A stretch of 64,000 nt of DNA from Streptomyces sp. NBC_01454 (GCF_036227565.1 NZ_CP109462.1:248001-312000); one strand, 5' to 3'. Positions 51,687-59,971 are shown, counted from the first letter of the stretch. Made by a program: numbers and translations. The notes: generated by a model not told the origin, from the sequence alone.

Positions 51687-52604
51687 TCAGGCAGGGACGT
51701 TCTTGGGGTAAGGCTGTGGCTTGAGCCCGATGACGGTCCGCGTCCGTTCGGCCCGCGTGCGGCCCACCCGGAGGATGTAGCGATGATTTCCGGGGTGCGG
51801 CAGACGCTTGGCACCGATCTGCGCGAGACTCTGGTCCAGCCACACGCCGAGCGGCTGACCGGCAGGCCGGGGCGGTGCGCCCAACCGTTCGAGACGGCGA
51901 GCGACACCGAGCGCCCCGGATTCCTGGCGCAGCAGCTTCGAGCGGGCTCGCGCTGTCAACGTGGTCCCGTCCGGGAGGACGGTGAGCGTGCGCGCGGTGC
52001 CTCTGCCCGTGTACACGGCGGACAACGACTGATACACGATGCCCAGATGGCCCCGTGTTTGGATGATTTTGCCGTTTTCGGTCAGGCGCCAGCGCGGAAC
52101 CGGATCACTGAACATTACGGCGCCCTTCAGCCCGCCGGCGGCAACGCGACGCAACGCGGCGGCGGTGAAGAAGCTCTCTCCGTTGCTGGGGACGGTTTCC
52201 GTCAGGACCAGGCGGGCGATCTCGGCGCTCTCGCGCAGCGGGACCAGGTGCGGGAAGGAGTTGGTGAGCACGCGCATGTTCATGGGGACGGCGAGCACCA
52301 GGACGCCGACCAGTGGTGAGCCGTCGACGGCGATGTCGTCGTCGTGGAGCTGAGCTTCCCGGTCCAGGAGGCCAAGACGGTGCAGAACGGCAGGCCATCC
52401 GGACAGGTAATGATGTCGTTGGACGAACGCCTTCGCGTCCGCCTCGTCGATCTCGGTCACCTCGTACCGGGCGGCACGGAACCCGCCCTCGGAGACATGT
52501 CGCCATGTGGGCGTGCCGTACCGCCAGCGCTGGGTGAAGCCGCGGGAGTCGCCCGCCTGCATCGCGCTCCGGTCGGCCGCGGTCGGCATGATGGGGCCCG
52601 TCAT
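51687..52604 (-). CDS. Mom-like GNAT-fold DNA-modification protein
   Basis: A 305-aa protein with the pattern of the Mom family. His65-Tyr66 (QRHHYLSGWP), a Gly-Val strand (PLVGVLVLAVP), Arg131 in IARLVLTETVPSNG, Asp167 in MFSDPVPR, and GHLGIVYQSLSAVYTG with Tyr191 and Tyr198 align in order with residues conserved in phage Mu Mom homologues. Mom converts adenine in DNA to N6-carbamoylmethyladenine and so blocks restriction. The C-terminal 90 residues carry a long basic tail. ATG 52604 overlaps the DpdA-like stop (ATGA), so both are translationally coupled. Chemistry in this host is inference. Confidence 0.7.
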   Translation of the reverse strand: MTGPIMPTAADRSAMQAGDSRGFTQRWRYGTPTWRHVSEGGFRAARYEVTEIDEADAKAFVQRHHYLSGWPAVLHRLGLLDREAQLHDDDIAVDGSPLVGVLVLAVPMNMRVLTNSFPHLVPLRESAEIARLVLTETVPSNGESFFTAAALRRVAAGGLKGAVMFSDPVPRWRLTENGKIIQTRGHLGIVYQSLSAVYTGRGTARTLTVLPDGTTLTARARSKLLRQESGALGVARRLERLGAPPRPAGQPLGVWLDQSLAQIGAKRLPHPGNHRYILRVGRTRAERTRTVIGLKPQPYPKNVPA

Positions 52605-53386
52605 CGCTGCCGCCGCTGGTCCTCGGCGATGTGGTCGAGCAGGTCCTGCCGCCACCACAGTGCGTGCCGCATGCAGTTGTTCTCGTGCTGATGGGTGTCG
52701 CTGCATCCGGGCTCGTGGCGGCCTCCGTAGGACCAGGCGAGGCTGTCGGCCGAGACCACGTCCTTGTACGCGATCCTCAGGCCCGCCTTCTTGAAGCCGA
52801 AGGCGTGGATCCTGATACCGGCCTGCGCGAGGTCCGCCAGCAGCATCGTCGGAAGGTGCAGGCTCGGACGCCGGCAGATACTGCCCACACCGACCAGGGG
52901 TTCTTGGGTGAGGTCCACGCCCGCCTTCTCGTACATGCCGATGCACTGGAAGTAGCTGGGATAGGTCCACCCCTGGATCACGGGGATGATCGGCAGGTCG
53001 GGGGCGATCGACCGCAACTCGACGAAGTTCGCCACGGTCAGCGCGAGATGTTCCTTGAGCGTCTTGCCCGTCTTGCGGAGGACCTCCCATTCGCACATCC
53101 AGTCCTGCTGTGCTGCTGCGCGGAGTTGGCCCACCTCGTCGTGATACCGGCGCACCGCGGCGGCGTAGTCGCGGGCTGACTGGCGCCATCCGCCGTGGAG
53201 CGACAGTTCGCTGAATCCGCCGCTGTCGAGGAACCAGCCGTGCCGGGCACGGGGCAGGGACCGTCGGCCCGAGAGACGGGCGTGGGAGACGCACAGCGGG
53301 ACGTCGGCGGTCTCCAGCCATCCCGGGTGGTGAGCGCCCAAGAAGAAGTCGAAGGGCGGCGCGGTTTCTGGTGCGGTGGTGGTCAC
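52601..53386 (-). CDS. DpdA-family (TGT-like) deazapurine DNA-modification protein
   Basis: A 261-aa protein related to tRNA-guanine transglycosylase. It has DSGGF (54-58), which in TGT contacts the base, QDWMCEW (94-100), IPVIQGW (134-140), a VGVGSICRR loop (166-173) and SADSLAW with Asp214 at the expected nucleophile position. A C-terminal C-x3-H-x5-C-x2-H cluster (228-241) resembles the TGT zinc site. DpdA enzymes exchange guanine in DNA for a 7-deazaguanine such as preQ0 or ADG. GTG 53386 overlaps the upstream stop. No preQ0 synthesis gene is visible, so the base would come from the host. Confidence 0.75.
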   Translation of the reverse strand: MTTTAPETAPPFDFFLGAHHPGWLETADVPLCVSHARLSGRRSLPRARHGWFLDSGGFSELSLHGGWRQSARDYAAAVRRYHDEVGQLRAAAQQDWMCEWEVLRKTGKTLKEHLALTVANFVELRSIAPDLPIIPVIQGWTYPSYFQCIGMYEKAGVDLTQEPLVGVGSICRRPSLHLPTMLLADLAQAGIRIHAFGFKKAGLRIAYKDVVSADSLAWSYGGRHEPGCSDTHQHENNCMRHALWWRQDLLDHIAEDQRRQR

Positions 53387-53754
53387 GTGCGGTCTTTCGG
53401 GAGGATCTGGTCGGTGGGGTCGTGGTCGGGCCACGGCGCGGGCAGCGTGGGATCGCCGTCGCGCTCGCGGGCCTTGTCCAGTGAGCCGGCGGCCCGCAGG
53501 CGGGGGACATGCGTCTCGGCGGCCTGGTGGCCGCTGGGCCTGCGGCACGGCCGGCCTGCGGGCTCGGCGCAGCTGGGGCATCTGAGGGACAGAGGGCAGG
53601 TGTAGCCGTCGGTCAGGCCACCGCACCCGCACGGTGCCCCCAGCGGCGCCCCGGCCCGGTCGGTGAGGACGCCGCTGGTCAGGAGCGCTCGGAATTCGGC
53701 CATGAGCGCGGGACGGGGCACGGGCTGGACCCGGGGGGCGGCGGGCTGGTTCAC
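53383..53754 (-). CDS. Zinc-finger protein, 123 aa
   Basis: Starts at GTG 53754, overlapping the upstream stop by four bases, and ends overlapping the start of the DpdA-like gene. It contains CGCGGLTDGYTCPLSLRCPSC and CRRPSGHQAAETHVPR, the C-x2-C-x6-C-R-x3-G zinc pattern common in short actinobacterial plasmid and phage proteins. Probably DNA- or RNA-binding. Its position directly in front of DpdA suggests a partner role, but that is only positional. Confidence 0.6.
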   Translation of the reverse strand: MNQPAAPRVQPVPRPALMAEFRALLTSGVLTDRAGAPLGAPCGCGGLTDGYTCPLSLRCPSCAEPAGRPCRRPSGHQAAETHVPRLRAAGSLDKARERDGDPTLPAPWPDHDPTDQILPKDRT

Positions 53755-54290
53755 GCCGTACGGCCTCTGCTGTCGCGGAAGCCTGCGGGGGTGGGCCAGG
53801 TGATGGTGATGCCCAGGCTCTTCAGTAGAGGGTCCAGGTCGGGATCGGGGAGTTGGGGCAGGAGGAGGGTCTTGGCGAAAGCGCCGAGGAAGAGGCCACT
53901 CAGGTCGAGGAGCTCGCCGATGGCCTCGTGGATCGCCGAGCGCTCGGCGGTGCCCCGGCCGACGATGAGCCGATGCGTCGTGAGGTCGAGAAGGTCGACG
54001 GCGAGAGGATGCGGCTCGCCGGGCAACTCCAGTTGGCAGCGGATCAGTTCGTGCCCGAGACCGGCGAAGCGATCGTGGAAGAGGTGCAGCAGCCGCTCCG
54101 CCTCGGTGTCCTGCGGCGCGCCCTTGAAGCCGGGGTGGGGGCGGAAGGGGCGGGTGAAGGGAACGGGGACGGACCGCGCGTGCCGCGCGAGCGGCCCGAT
54201 CCGCGGGTCGCGGGTGGCCTTGGGAGAAGTGAGTGGGGCGAGCATGGAAAGCCAATCGGAGCGGTGACGGTGGGCGGGACGCCCGGCCAC
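53751..54290 (-). CDS. Hypothetical protein, up to 179 aa
   Basis: Either GTG 54290 or ATG 54245 (MLAPLTSPKA) may be the start; neither has a good ribosome site. The protein is helical, with a Leu-rich stretch (LLDLSGLFLGAFAKTLLLPQL) near the C-terminal third. No family recognised. Its stop is overlapped by the start of the zinc-finger gene, so translation is coupled. Confidence 0.55.
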   Translation of the reverse strand: MAGRPAHRHRSDWLSMLAPLTSPKATRDPRIGPLARHARSVPVPFTRPFRPHPGFKGAPQDTEAERLLHLFHDRFAGLGHELIRCQLELPGEPHPLAVDLLDLTTHRLIVGRGTAERSAIHEAIGELLDLSGLFLGAFAKTLLLPQLPDPDLDPLLKSLGITITWPTPAGFRDSRGRTA

Positions 54291-54314
54291 GCGGAGGCCG
54301 GGCGCCCGTTGGGG

Positions 54315-54860
54315 TCAGCTGTCGGGGAGGACCATCCGCTGGGTGGGTACGTCCCAGTGGCACTCGGAGTAGAGCCGGTTGAGGTCGGGCATGGCGTCGG
54401 AGGCGTCGGCCGAGCAGCTCTCCCATCCGTTCGGGCCGATCCGGGAGTAGAACCCGTACTCGATGCACTCGGCATCGCCGGGCCACTGGCCCGACCAGGT
54501 AGTCCGGCACCGGTCGCCTCCGTGGCCGCAGCCGGAGCGCTGGAGGCCGGTGAAGGCGCACCGTGCGACGGTGCAGTGGTCCATGTGCAAGGACCCGACG
54601 GAGACGAGGCAGCGCGGACAGGGCCCGTTGGCGAAGCGGTTTTGTGCGGCGACGACCGTCAGATGCTGGAGGCGGGCGCCGATCCACCCGGCCTTGTGGT
54701 CGACCAGAGTCTTGGCCAGGACATGGGACAGGTTCAGCGGCCCGGTGACGACGATGTCGCCCGTCTCCGTGACGGCCAGTTCGACGGTGGTGTAGCTGGT
54801 GCCGGTGATCAGGTTGAACGTGTAGGGGCCGCTGGTGAGTTCGGCCCGACTGGTGGTCAC
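54315..54860 (-). CDS. Hypothetical Cys-rich protein, 181 aa
   Basis: Starts at GTG 54860. It is beta-rich at the N-terminus. The C-terminal two thirds contain eight or more Cys/His residues (FANGPCPRCL, HMDHCTVARCAF, GCGHGGDRCRT), which suggest two zinc knuckles. No family recognised. It lies 37 bp downstream of the 288-aa gene, second in the promoter-4 operon. Confidence 0.55.
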   Translation of the reverse strand: MTTSRAELTSGPYTFNLITGTSYTTVELAVTETGDIVVTGPLNLSHVLAKTLVDHKAGWIGARLQHLTVVAAQNRFANGPCPRCLVSVGSLHMDHCTVARCAFTGLQRSGCGHGGDRCRTTWSGQWPGDAECIEYGFYSRIGPNGWESCSADASDAMPDLNRLYSECHWDVPTQRMVLPDS

Positions 54861-54897
54861 GAGGGGTTGGTCTTTCTGGGACGAGGAACCGGCTGGA

Positions 54898-55764
54898 TCA
54901 GGCGAGCGGAGGAGCGGGCATGGGCCCGAGGAGCGTGCCGTAGGTGTTCTCGAACGCCTCGGCGGTCCCGTCACAGCCGGTGCAGGAGTCACGGCCCGTG
55001 ACGCATCCGTGCGCGCACGGGGTTCCGTACAGGCTGCTGCACAGGGCCTTCACCGCGATGTCGGCGCGGTGGCCCGTCCAGGAGCGTGCGAGATCGGGAC
55101 CGTTGGTGATCTCGGCGCGCGGACGGCCGTGTTCGTCCCGGCTCAACAGCACGTGACGGCTCGCGTAGTGGAAGAGCAGCCCGGTGGGTGCGGTGTAGAC
55201 GCTGCTGGGCGGGTGGATGCCGTGAACGCGATGGTCACGGCACAGGTCGTTCCACACGGCGTCCGCGTGCTCGGCAGCGCGGGACGCACCGGATGCGGAG
55301 GCGTAGCCGAGGTAGAGCCGGGCCCCTTCATGCTCTGCGTGGATGCCGAGGCGGCTGTACAGCTGGAATCGGAGGCCGTACCAGGTGCCGCGGGTGACCA
55401 GGTCATCGAAGGTCTCGGGGGTGGTGTGGGGCAGCCGGACCATTTCGACATAGGCGCGGCGGGAGGACGTGGCACCGGCGATCCATCCGGTCGCCTTGCC
55501 GTGTGCGCGGCCGTTGCCGATGACCTTCAAAGCTGCGTCGGAGATCAGCAGACGCTCGCGCTGGCGAAGGCCCTGGGCGGCGGCATGGCCGTCCTCGGTG
55601 AGGAAGTAGTGACCCTTGTCGTTCACGGTGGCGAGGCCGATGGACACCAGGCGCGCTCCGTCGGGGGCGTGGACGTTCCCGCTGGAGTTGCCGAGCGCGG
55701 CAAGCAGTGCGGAGTCCTCCAGGGCGTTGGCGTCGGTGAACGGCGCGGTGGGGGAGATAGGCAT
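54898..55764 (-). CDS. Hypothetical protein, 288 aa
   Basis: Starts at ATG 55764 with AGGAAG upstream; the first gene of the promoter-4 operon (leader about 130 nt). The N-terminal 100 residues may contain a winged helix (LLAALGNSSGNVHAPDGARLVSIGLATVN). The last 60 residues contain a C-x3-C-x6-C-x2-C cluster (CAHGCVTGRDSCTGCDG). No family recognised. It is followed in order by the Cys-rich, helical, zinc-finger, DpdA-like and Mom-like genes. Confidence 0.55.
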   Translation of the reverse strand: MPISPTAPFTDANALEDSALLAALGNSSGNVHAPDGARLVSIGLATVNDKGHYFLTEDGHAAAQGLRQRERLLISDAALKVIGNGRAHGKATGWIAGATSSRRAYVEMVRLPHTTPETFDDLVTRGTWYGLRFQLYSRLGIHAEHEGARLYLGYASASGASRAAEHADAVWNDLCRDHRVHGIHPPSSVYTAPTGLLFHYASRHVLLSRDEHGRPRAEITNGPDLARSWTGHRADIAVKALCSSLYGTPCAHGCVTGRDSCTGCDGTAEAFENTYGTLLGPMPAPPLA

Positions 55765-55900
55765 GGTCTTCCTCGCGGTGGTGAAGGCCGCCGCCTTGCT
55801 CGGCATCCGGGCGGTCCCGGTCGGCCAGGCGGCGGCCAGCGCTGACGCGCAGCGCGGTCAGAGTGGAGCCGGAGGCGCAACATGCGCACCAACTCCCCTA

Positions 55901-55929
55901 ACAATACTGCCATAAATCCAATTATGCAA
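55901..55929 (-). promoter_or_regulatory. Regulon promoter, copy 4
   Basis: TTGCAT (55929-55924), 17-bp spacer starting AATTGGATTTA, TATTGT (55906-55901) on the minus strand. It drives the operon containing DpdA-like and Mom-like genes. The stop codon of the preceding 154-aa gene (TAA, 55924-55922) overlaps the element itself. Confidence 0.75.
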
Positions 55930-56386
55930 TCTCTGGGGTTGGGGTTTCCTCGGCCACGGTCTTCCCGAGTTCGGTCCGGAACGGGATCCCGTCGCCCGGC
56001 GCCGGGTTGCCCTGCTCGTCGCGAAGCTCCACGAGCAGCAGGCGGGCCAGCGTGTGAGCCGTCGGCCACGCCACCGTCCGTGCCAGCCGGCCGTCGGGTC
56101 CGACTCCCTCGGTCAGGGCCCGGAGTTGTCCGTCGTTGAGGGCGGCGCGGCGCCCCGCCGCGGTAATGATGAACGGGCGCGCCTCGAGGTTGGGGGCCTT
56201 CAGGTCCTGCAGTGCGTCGTCGCCCTCGAGCACGTACCCGTCGGCATCGTCGCGGTACACGTACTTGTTCTCGACGAACAGGGCCAGCAGCTTCCTGCCG
56301 ACGCTGGCCGGCAAGTGTCCCTCGGGATGTACGGACGCCTTCCTCAGGTGGGCGAAAGCGGCGTCGGAGAGAGGTGTGGACGTCAT
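55922..56386 (-). CDS. Hypothetical protein, 154 aa
   Basis: Starts at ATG 56386. The N-terminal half looks like a winged helix (LSDAAFAHLRKASVHPEGHLPASVG) and the rest is a mixed domain. Its final residues ...PEIA and the TAA stop are encoded by promoter copy 4 itself (ATT GCA TAA). Function unknown. Confidence 0.55.
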   Translation of the reverse strand: MTSTPLSDAAFAHLRKASVHPEGHLPASVGRKLLALFVENKYVYRDDADGYVLEGDDALQDLKAPNLEARPFIITAAGRRAALNDGQLRALTEGVGPDGRLARTVAWPTAHTLARLLLVELRDEQGNPAPGDGIPFRTELGKTVAEETPTPEIA

Positions 56387-56426
56387 AGGGGCAGCTCCAG
56401 GGGGTGTGGGGGCGATGGTCGGGCGG

Positions 56427-56817
56427 TCAGCGCAGCGTGAGGCGCTGCTGGTAGTGCCGCCCTGCGACGCCGTATGGAATCACGGCGCCGGCCCGCCGCG
56501 CCTGCCTCAGAAGGTCGTTGAGAGTCCGCGTGCTTTCCGAGGTGGGGGCGCGTGATGCGCTTGGGCAGCCGGTCCAAGGGCCAGTCGCCCGCAAGGCGAA
56601 GCGGGTATCGGATGTCGCCTCGGCGGTTGCGCGGACCGTGCGTCACGCGGCCGTTGGCGTCGTAGATGGTCAAGTTGTTGACGGCGAAGTACTTCCCTTC
56701 GGGGTAGAGACCCGCCAGGACGGCGCAGATGGCGTCGAGGACACCTGCGGTGGTCTGCTTCAGGGCGGCTCGGGCGGCATCCATCTCGTCGACGGCGTTG
56801 AGGCTGACGGGGTCCAT
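56427..56817 (-). CDS. Hypothetical protein with a probable +1 frameshift near its end
   Basis: Starts at ATG 56817. The frame is protein-like until ...LPKRITRP, then turns into Arg/Ala-rich nonsense and would run into the next gene's start. A G run on the plus strand (56544-56548) lies there. Removing one base restores a sensible C-terminus with LNDLLRQARRAGAVIPYGVA and a stop at 56427. I therefore give 56427 as the end. Homopolymer read error or a real lesion are both possible. The overall protein is about 130 residues and of unknown function. Confidence 0.45.
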
Positions 56818-56888
56818 GGCGTTCTCGTGTTCTCTCGGTGCTGATGGCGGCGCAGCGTGCCGCGCCGGGCGCGGCGCGGGAGGTTCGG

Positions 56889-58061
56889 TCAGTCGGTGCG
56901 GGGTTTGAGCGCGTGCCAGACCAGGAGGCTGGTGTCGTTGCCGTCGAGCCGCTGGAAGGCGCCGGAGCGTACTGCGGACTCCGTGGCGCTGAGCGCGCGG
57001 GCGAAGGCCCGGCGGTCACCGGACAGATGGGCATGGGCGCGAAATGCCGCGTCGATCTCCTGCTGCATGCTCTCGGCGCGGCGCGTGAATCCGTCGAGGA
57101 CCCCGTGCACCCACTCGTCGTACTCATCCGGCACCCGTCGGAGAAGCACCGTCAGCGGGTCGCCGTCCGCGAGCCGCGCCGAGATCTCGGCGCGGGGAAG
57201 GTCGAGAGCCTTGCTGAGCTGCGTCACATCGTGCTGAGCGAACAGGGACAGGCCCTTGGCGCGCCACAGGTCTCTCACCGTCACGCCGCCCAGGGCGCGG
57301 TGGAGACGCTGATACTCGGCGTACTTGACCTTCACCCGGAGCCCGTTGGCGAAGAGGACCACGAAGCCCTCGCCGTCGATTCCCCGTGCGGCGCTTCCGT
57401 CCGGGCGGGTGTCGGTCCTGGTGAGCTGGAGCAGCTGGTCGAGCGGCATCGCGGGCCACTGGCGTACCACGTTGCCGACCCCGGCCCAGTGGTCGGCGAC
57501 GGCGTCCAGGTCCAGCTCGGTGCCGTCGGCGCCGTGCGCCGCGAGCAGCACCAGGTCCTGACGGCCCCGGTAGTCGACGACCACCCGGTTGTCCGGGTAC
57601 ACGACCTCGGCGATGTAGGTGGTCCCCGGAACCAGGGCGGAGGTGTCGCGGTCGGCGAGGTGGCGCTGCGCCCATCTGGCCTGCGGGGAGTCGAAGGCGC
57701 CGGTCGTGACGACACGCCACTGCCCCCGCCAGAAGAAGACGAGGCCCAACGAGCCGTCGACTTTGTCGTAGATGCGGAAAGGGCCTGTTGGGAGTGGCGG
57801 CGCGTAGGGGAGGCCCCGCGCGTGGTCGACGGTGTTGAAGAACTTCCGCAGCGGCCAGGCCACGACCGTGCCGTCTTCGTCGCTGACGACCAGCCCGCGG
57901 CACCGCCTCGTGACCTCACTCCACGCGTGCTCGTACTGGCACAGACGCGTGTACGCGTACAGCGACAGGCCCAGGCCGGGGTGTCGGGTGCGGGTGACAT
58001 GGCCGGCGTCGATCGCGGCCGACAGCTCCCGGGGGCTGAACAGGGAGTCGAGCGTGGGCAT
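56889..58061 (-). CDS. T4 Rnl1-family RNA ligase
   Basis: A 390-aa protein with the nucleotidyltransferase motifs of T4 RNA ligase 1: RGLVV and KFFNTVDH ahead of motif I, motif I YDKVDGS with nucleophile Lys100 (Lys99 in T4), TYIAEVVYPDNRVVVDY (motif III/IIIa region, Glu152), DGEGFVV (motif IV, Glu231) and RVKVKY (motif V, Lys244/Lys246). Length is close to T4 Rnl1 (374). It joins a 5'-phosphate to a 3'-OH in RNA; T4 uses it to repair cleaved tRNA. ATG 58061 has AAGGA six bases upstream. No polynucleotide kinase is visible nearby. Confidence 0.85.
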   Translation of the reverse strand: MPTLDSLFSPRELSAAIDAGHVTRTRHPGLGLSLYAYTRLCQYEHAWSEVTRRCRGLVVSDEDGTVVAWPLRKFFNTVDHARGLPYAPPLPTGPFRIYDKVDGSLGLVFFWRGQWRVVTTGAFDSPQARWAQRHLADRDTSALVPGTTYIAEVVYPDNRVVVDYRGRQDLVLLAAHGADGTELDLDAVADHWAGVGNVVRQWPAMPLDQLLQLTRTDTRPDGSAARGIDGEGFVVLFANGLRVKVKYAEYQRLHRALGGVTVRDLWRAKGLSLFAQHDVTQLSKALDLPRAEISARLADGDPLTVLLRRVPDEYDEWVHGVLDGFTRRAESMQQEIDAAFRAHAHLSGDRRAFARALSATESAVRSGAFQRLDGNDTSLLVWHALKPRTD

Positions 58062-58110
58062 GCGGAGTCCTTCAACAAGATGCGGCGGCGGGAGGCGCCA
58101 TCTACCACCG

Positions 58111-58139
58111 ACCCTACGTCTATATTTCCATTTACGCAA
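58111..58139 (-). promoter_or_regulatory. Regulon promoter, copy 5
   Basis: TTGCGT (58139-58134), 17-bp spacer starting AAATGGAAATA, TAGGGT (58116-58111) on the minus strand. Predicted start near 58104 gives a 43-nt leader to the RNA ligase gene. It is the most divergent of the six copies (one A for T in the AATTGG block, ATA for TTA). The preceding gene's TAA (58142-58140) touches it. Confidence 0.7.
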
Positions 58140-59120
58140 TTATTGATAGTGGGAGGTGAGGACGCGTTCGGCGAGAACGCGCGGCTCGTCGCCGAACGAC
58201 AGCAGGGTCTGCCCGTCGACGGCCGAGTCGACAACGGACAGGTCGCTCCCAAGGGTGCGCGCGGTTCGCTCGACGGCCCTGCGCAGCACGGGCTCGTTGG
58301 CCAGCAGAAGCCGTCCCGGTCCTCCGGGGGCCGAGGCGAGCGCCGCGAGAGACATGGTGCCGGGACTCTGGTGGCCGGCGGAGCGGGCGTAGTCGAGACA
58401 GGCGTAGGTCAGGATGGCCGCGGGGGCACCGTCGGGGCGGTTGCGCTGCAGGCGGATCTGCCGGCCCCGCACGGCCGCCGCGCGGAAGGCGGGGACACCC
58501 GGTGCGTCGTCGAAGGTGAGGATGTTCAGCTGCCGGAACGGACTGGACAGGATCTCCTCAATGCTTGCCCGTGGCGCGTCCTCGGTCGTGGGCGGCGCGT
58601 ACATGGCGAGCAGCGCGGTCAGGTCCCGGTCCACGACGTTGTCGCTGGGGACCCGCCAGCCGCTACGGTCCGCCGCCCGCTGCACGGAGGCCCGCAGCTC
58701 CGCGCGGCTGAAGAGGCTCATCCCCCAGACCGCGAACAGGTGCCAGAACGTGGGGACATGGCAGGGGCGCGCGCTCAGCAGCCACCAGTGCAGCAGCCAG
58801 AGTGTCCCCGGCTCCTCAAGCCACGGGTCGGCGCCGTCGTCCTCGTCCAGCAGCCACCGGCCGCGCTCGGTGGCCGCATAGCGGGTGGGGGCGCGGCCGC
58901 CGTCCACCGGCTCGATGAGACCGAAGGCCAGCGCCCAGAAGCGCATCGCGGGCACCATCGAGGAACCGACGGCGAACAGCACGGGCGCCGCGGGCCGCGA
59001 GAAGGCCTGCGGGTCCTGGCCGACCGCGGCGTGGACCTTGGGCAGCCAGCCCCACTTCGGCGGGTAGGAGCCGTGCCGGGCGAAGCGTGGCAGGCAGGTG
59101 TCCAGCGGGCCCTCGCTCAT
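58140..59120 (-). CDS. DUF4007-like protein
   Basis: A 326-aa protein with the DUF4007 layout: N-terminal FARHGSYPPKWGWLPKVHAAV, a helical region with ATERGRWLLDEDDG, a hydrophobic HWWLLSARPCHVPTFWHLF segment, and a C-terminal domain ending in a LSFGDEPRVLAERV stretch. DUF4007 proteins are often found beside DNA phosphorothioation (Dnd) genes and other defence loci; none of those is visible here. The ATG overlaps the preceding gene's stop by four bases. Confidence 0.65.
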   Translation of the reverse strand: MSEGPLDTCLPRFARHGSYPPKWGWLPKVHAAVGQDPQAFSRPAAPVLFAVGSSMVPAMRFWALAFGLIEPVDGGRAPTRYAATERGRWLLDEDDGADPWLEEPGTLWLLHWWLLSARPCHVPTFWHLFAVWGMSLFSRAELRASVQRAADRSGWRVPSDNVVDRDLTALLAMYAPPTTEDAPRASIEEILSSPFRQLNILTFDDAPGVPAFRAAAVRGRQIRLQRNRPDGAPAAILTYACLDYARSAGHQSPGTMSLAALASAPGGPGRLLLANEPVLRRAVERTARTLGSDLSVVDSAVDGQTLLSFGDEPRVLAERVLTSHYQ

Positions 59121-59971
59121 CGTCCGGCCTCCGCCCGTGCAGCAGCCTCGGGCCCCCGGCCGGATTTCCACGAGAGGTGAACGACCGTGGGGCGCTCGCC
59201 GGGTGAGTACACGAAGTGCCACTTCAGCCCTTCTCCGTCCGTCATGCGTCGCCGTCCCGCGCCGTTCGACGGGCGGTCGGGCTGTACCTGCATGCCGCGG
59301 GCGTGGGCGGCCTCGACCACTTTCCGGCCGGTCGATCGCGTGAACTCCGTGCCGAGCACCTCGCGGGCGAAGCGGCGCAGCACCAGGTTGGTGTAGCGGA
59401 TGGGCAGTTCGGTCTGCAGTTCTCGGACCCAGCCCTTCTCCTTGCATCGACTCCGGCTGGGGACGCCAGCCTTGACCTGGGCGTACGTCCTCTCGCCGTG
59501 GGGGGTGGTGTAGCTGATGACGCGAGCGGCGTCGTCGGAGAGCAGGACGGCGAATCGCTCGTCGGCCTGCAGCCGCCAGGTGCCGTTCTCGAAGCGTTGA
59601 TGCCGGCCGGTGGAGATGAGGTTCTCCAGCAGGTAGCGGATTTCGGTCTCCGCCGTCGACGTGTCGCCGCCGTGCTTCGCGCGGAACTGGTCGATCGCCG
59701 AGAGGGTGACCTGGATCATCGGATCGTAAGCCTTTGCCGGGGGCAGCGGCAGAGGCTCGTCGGTGAGGGGAAGGGGCTGGTAGGCGGGACGGCCCGGCGG
59801 CGGTGCATCTGTCCGCGTCTGCCGGTGCGGGCGGAGAAAGCCTGCACAGGCGCCGCACCACTCGGTACGCCGGGCCGGCCGGTGGCAGCGGCTTCCGTTG
59901 CGCTCGAATCGGGTGCAGTGCCCGCTCCTGGCCAGAGTGGCCGGGGACGGAGGGGTCGGTCGGGTGGACAT
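59117..59971 (-). CDS. Hypothetical protein, 284 aa, paralogous domain with the gene at 21690
   Basis: N-terminal zinc-like CTRFERNGSRCHRPARRTEWCGAC cluster (about residues 18-42), a Pro-rich linker, then a domain at about 100-170 (TAETEIRYLLENLISTGRHQRF then ARVISYTTP) that matches a domain of the 318-aa protein at 21690. A helical part with FAREVLGTEF and a basic tail follow. No named family. Confidence 0.55.
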   Translation of the reverse strand: MSTRPTPPSPATLARSGHCTRFERNGSRCHRPARRTEWCGACAGFLRPHRQTRTDAPPPGRPAYQPLPLTDEPLPLPPAKAYDPMIQVTLSAIDQFRAKHGGDTSTAETEIRYLLENLISTGRHQRFENGTWRLQADERFAVLLSDDAARVISYTTPHGERTYAQVKAGVPSRSRCKEKGWVRELQTELPIRYTNLVLRRFAREVLGTEFTRSTGRKVVEAAHARGMQVQPDRPSNGAGRRRMTDGEGLKWHFVYSPGERPTVVHLSWKSGRGPEAAARAEAGR

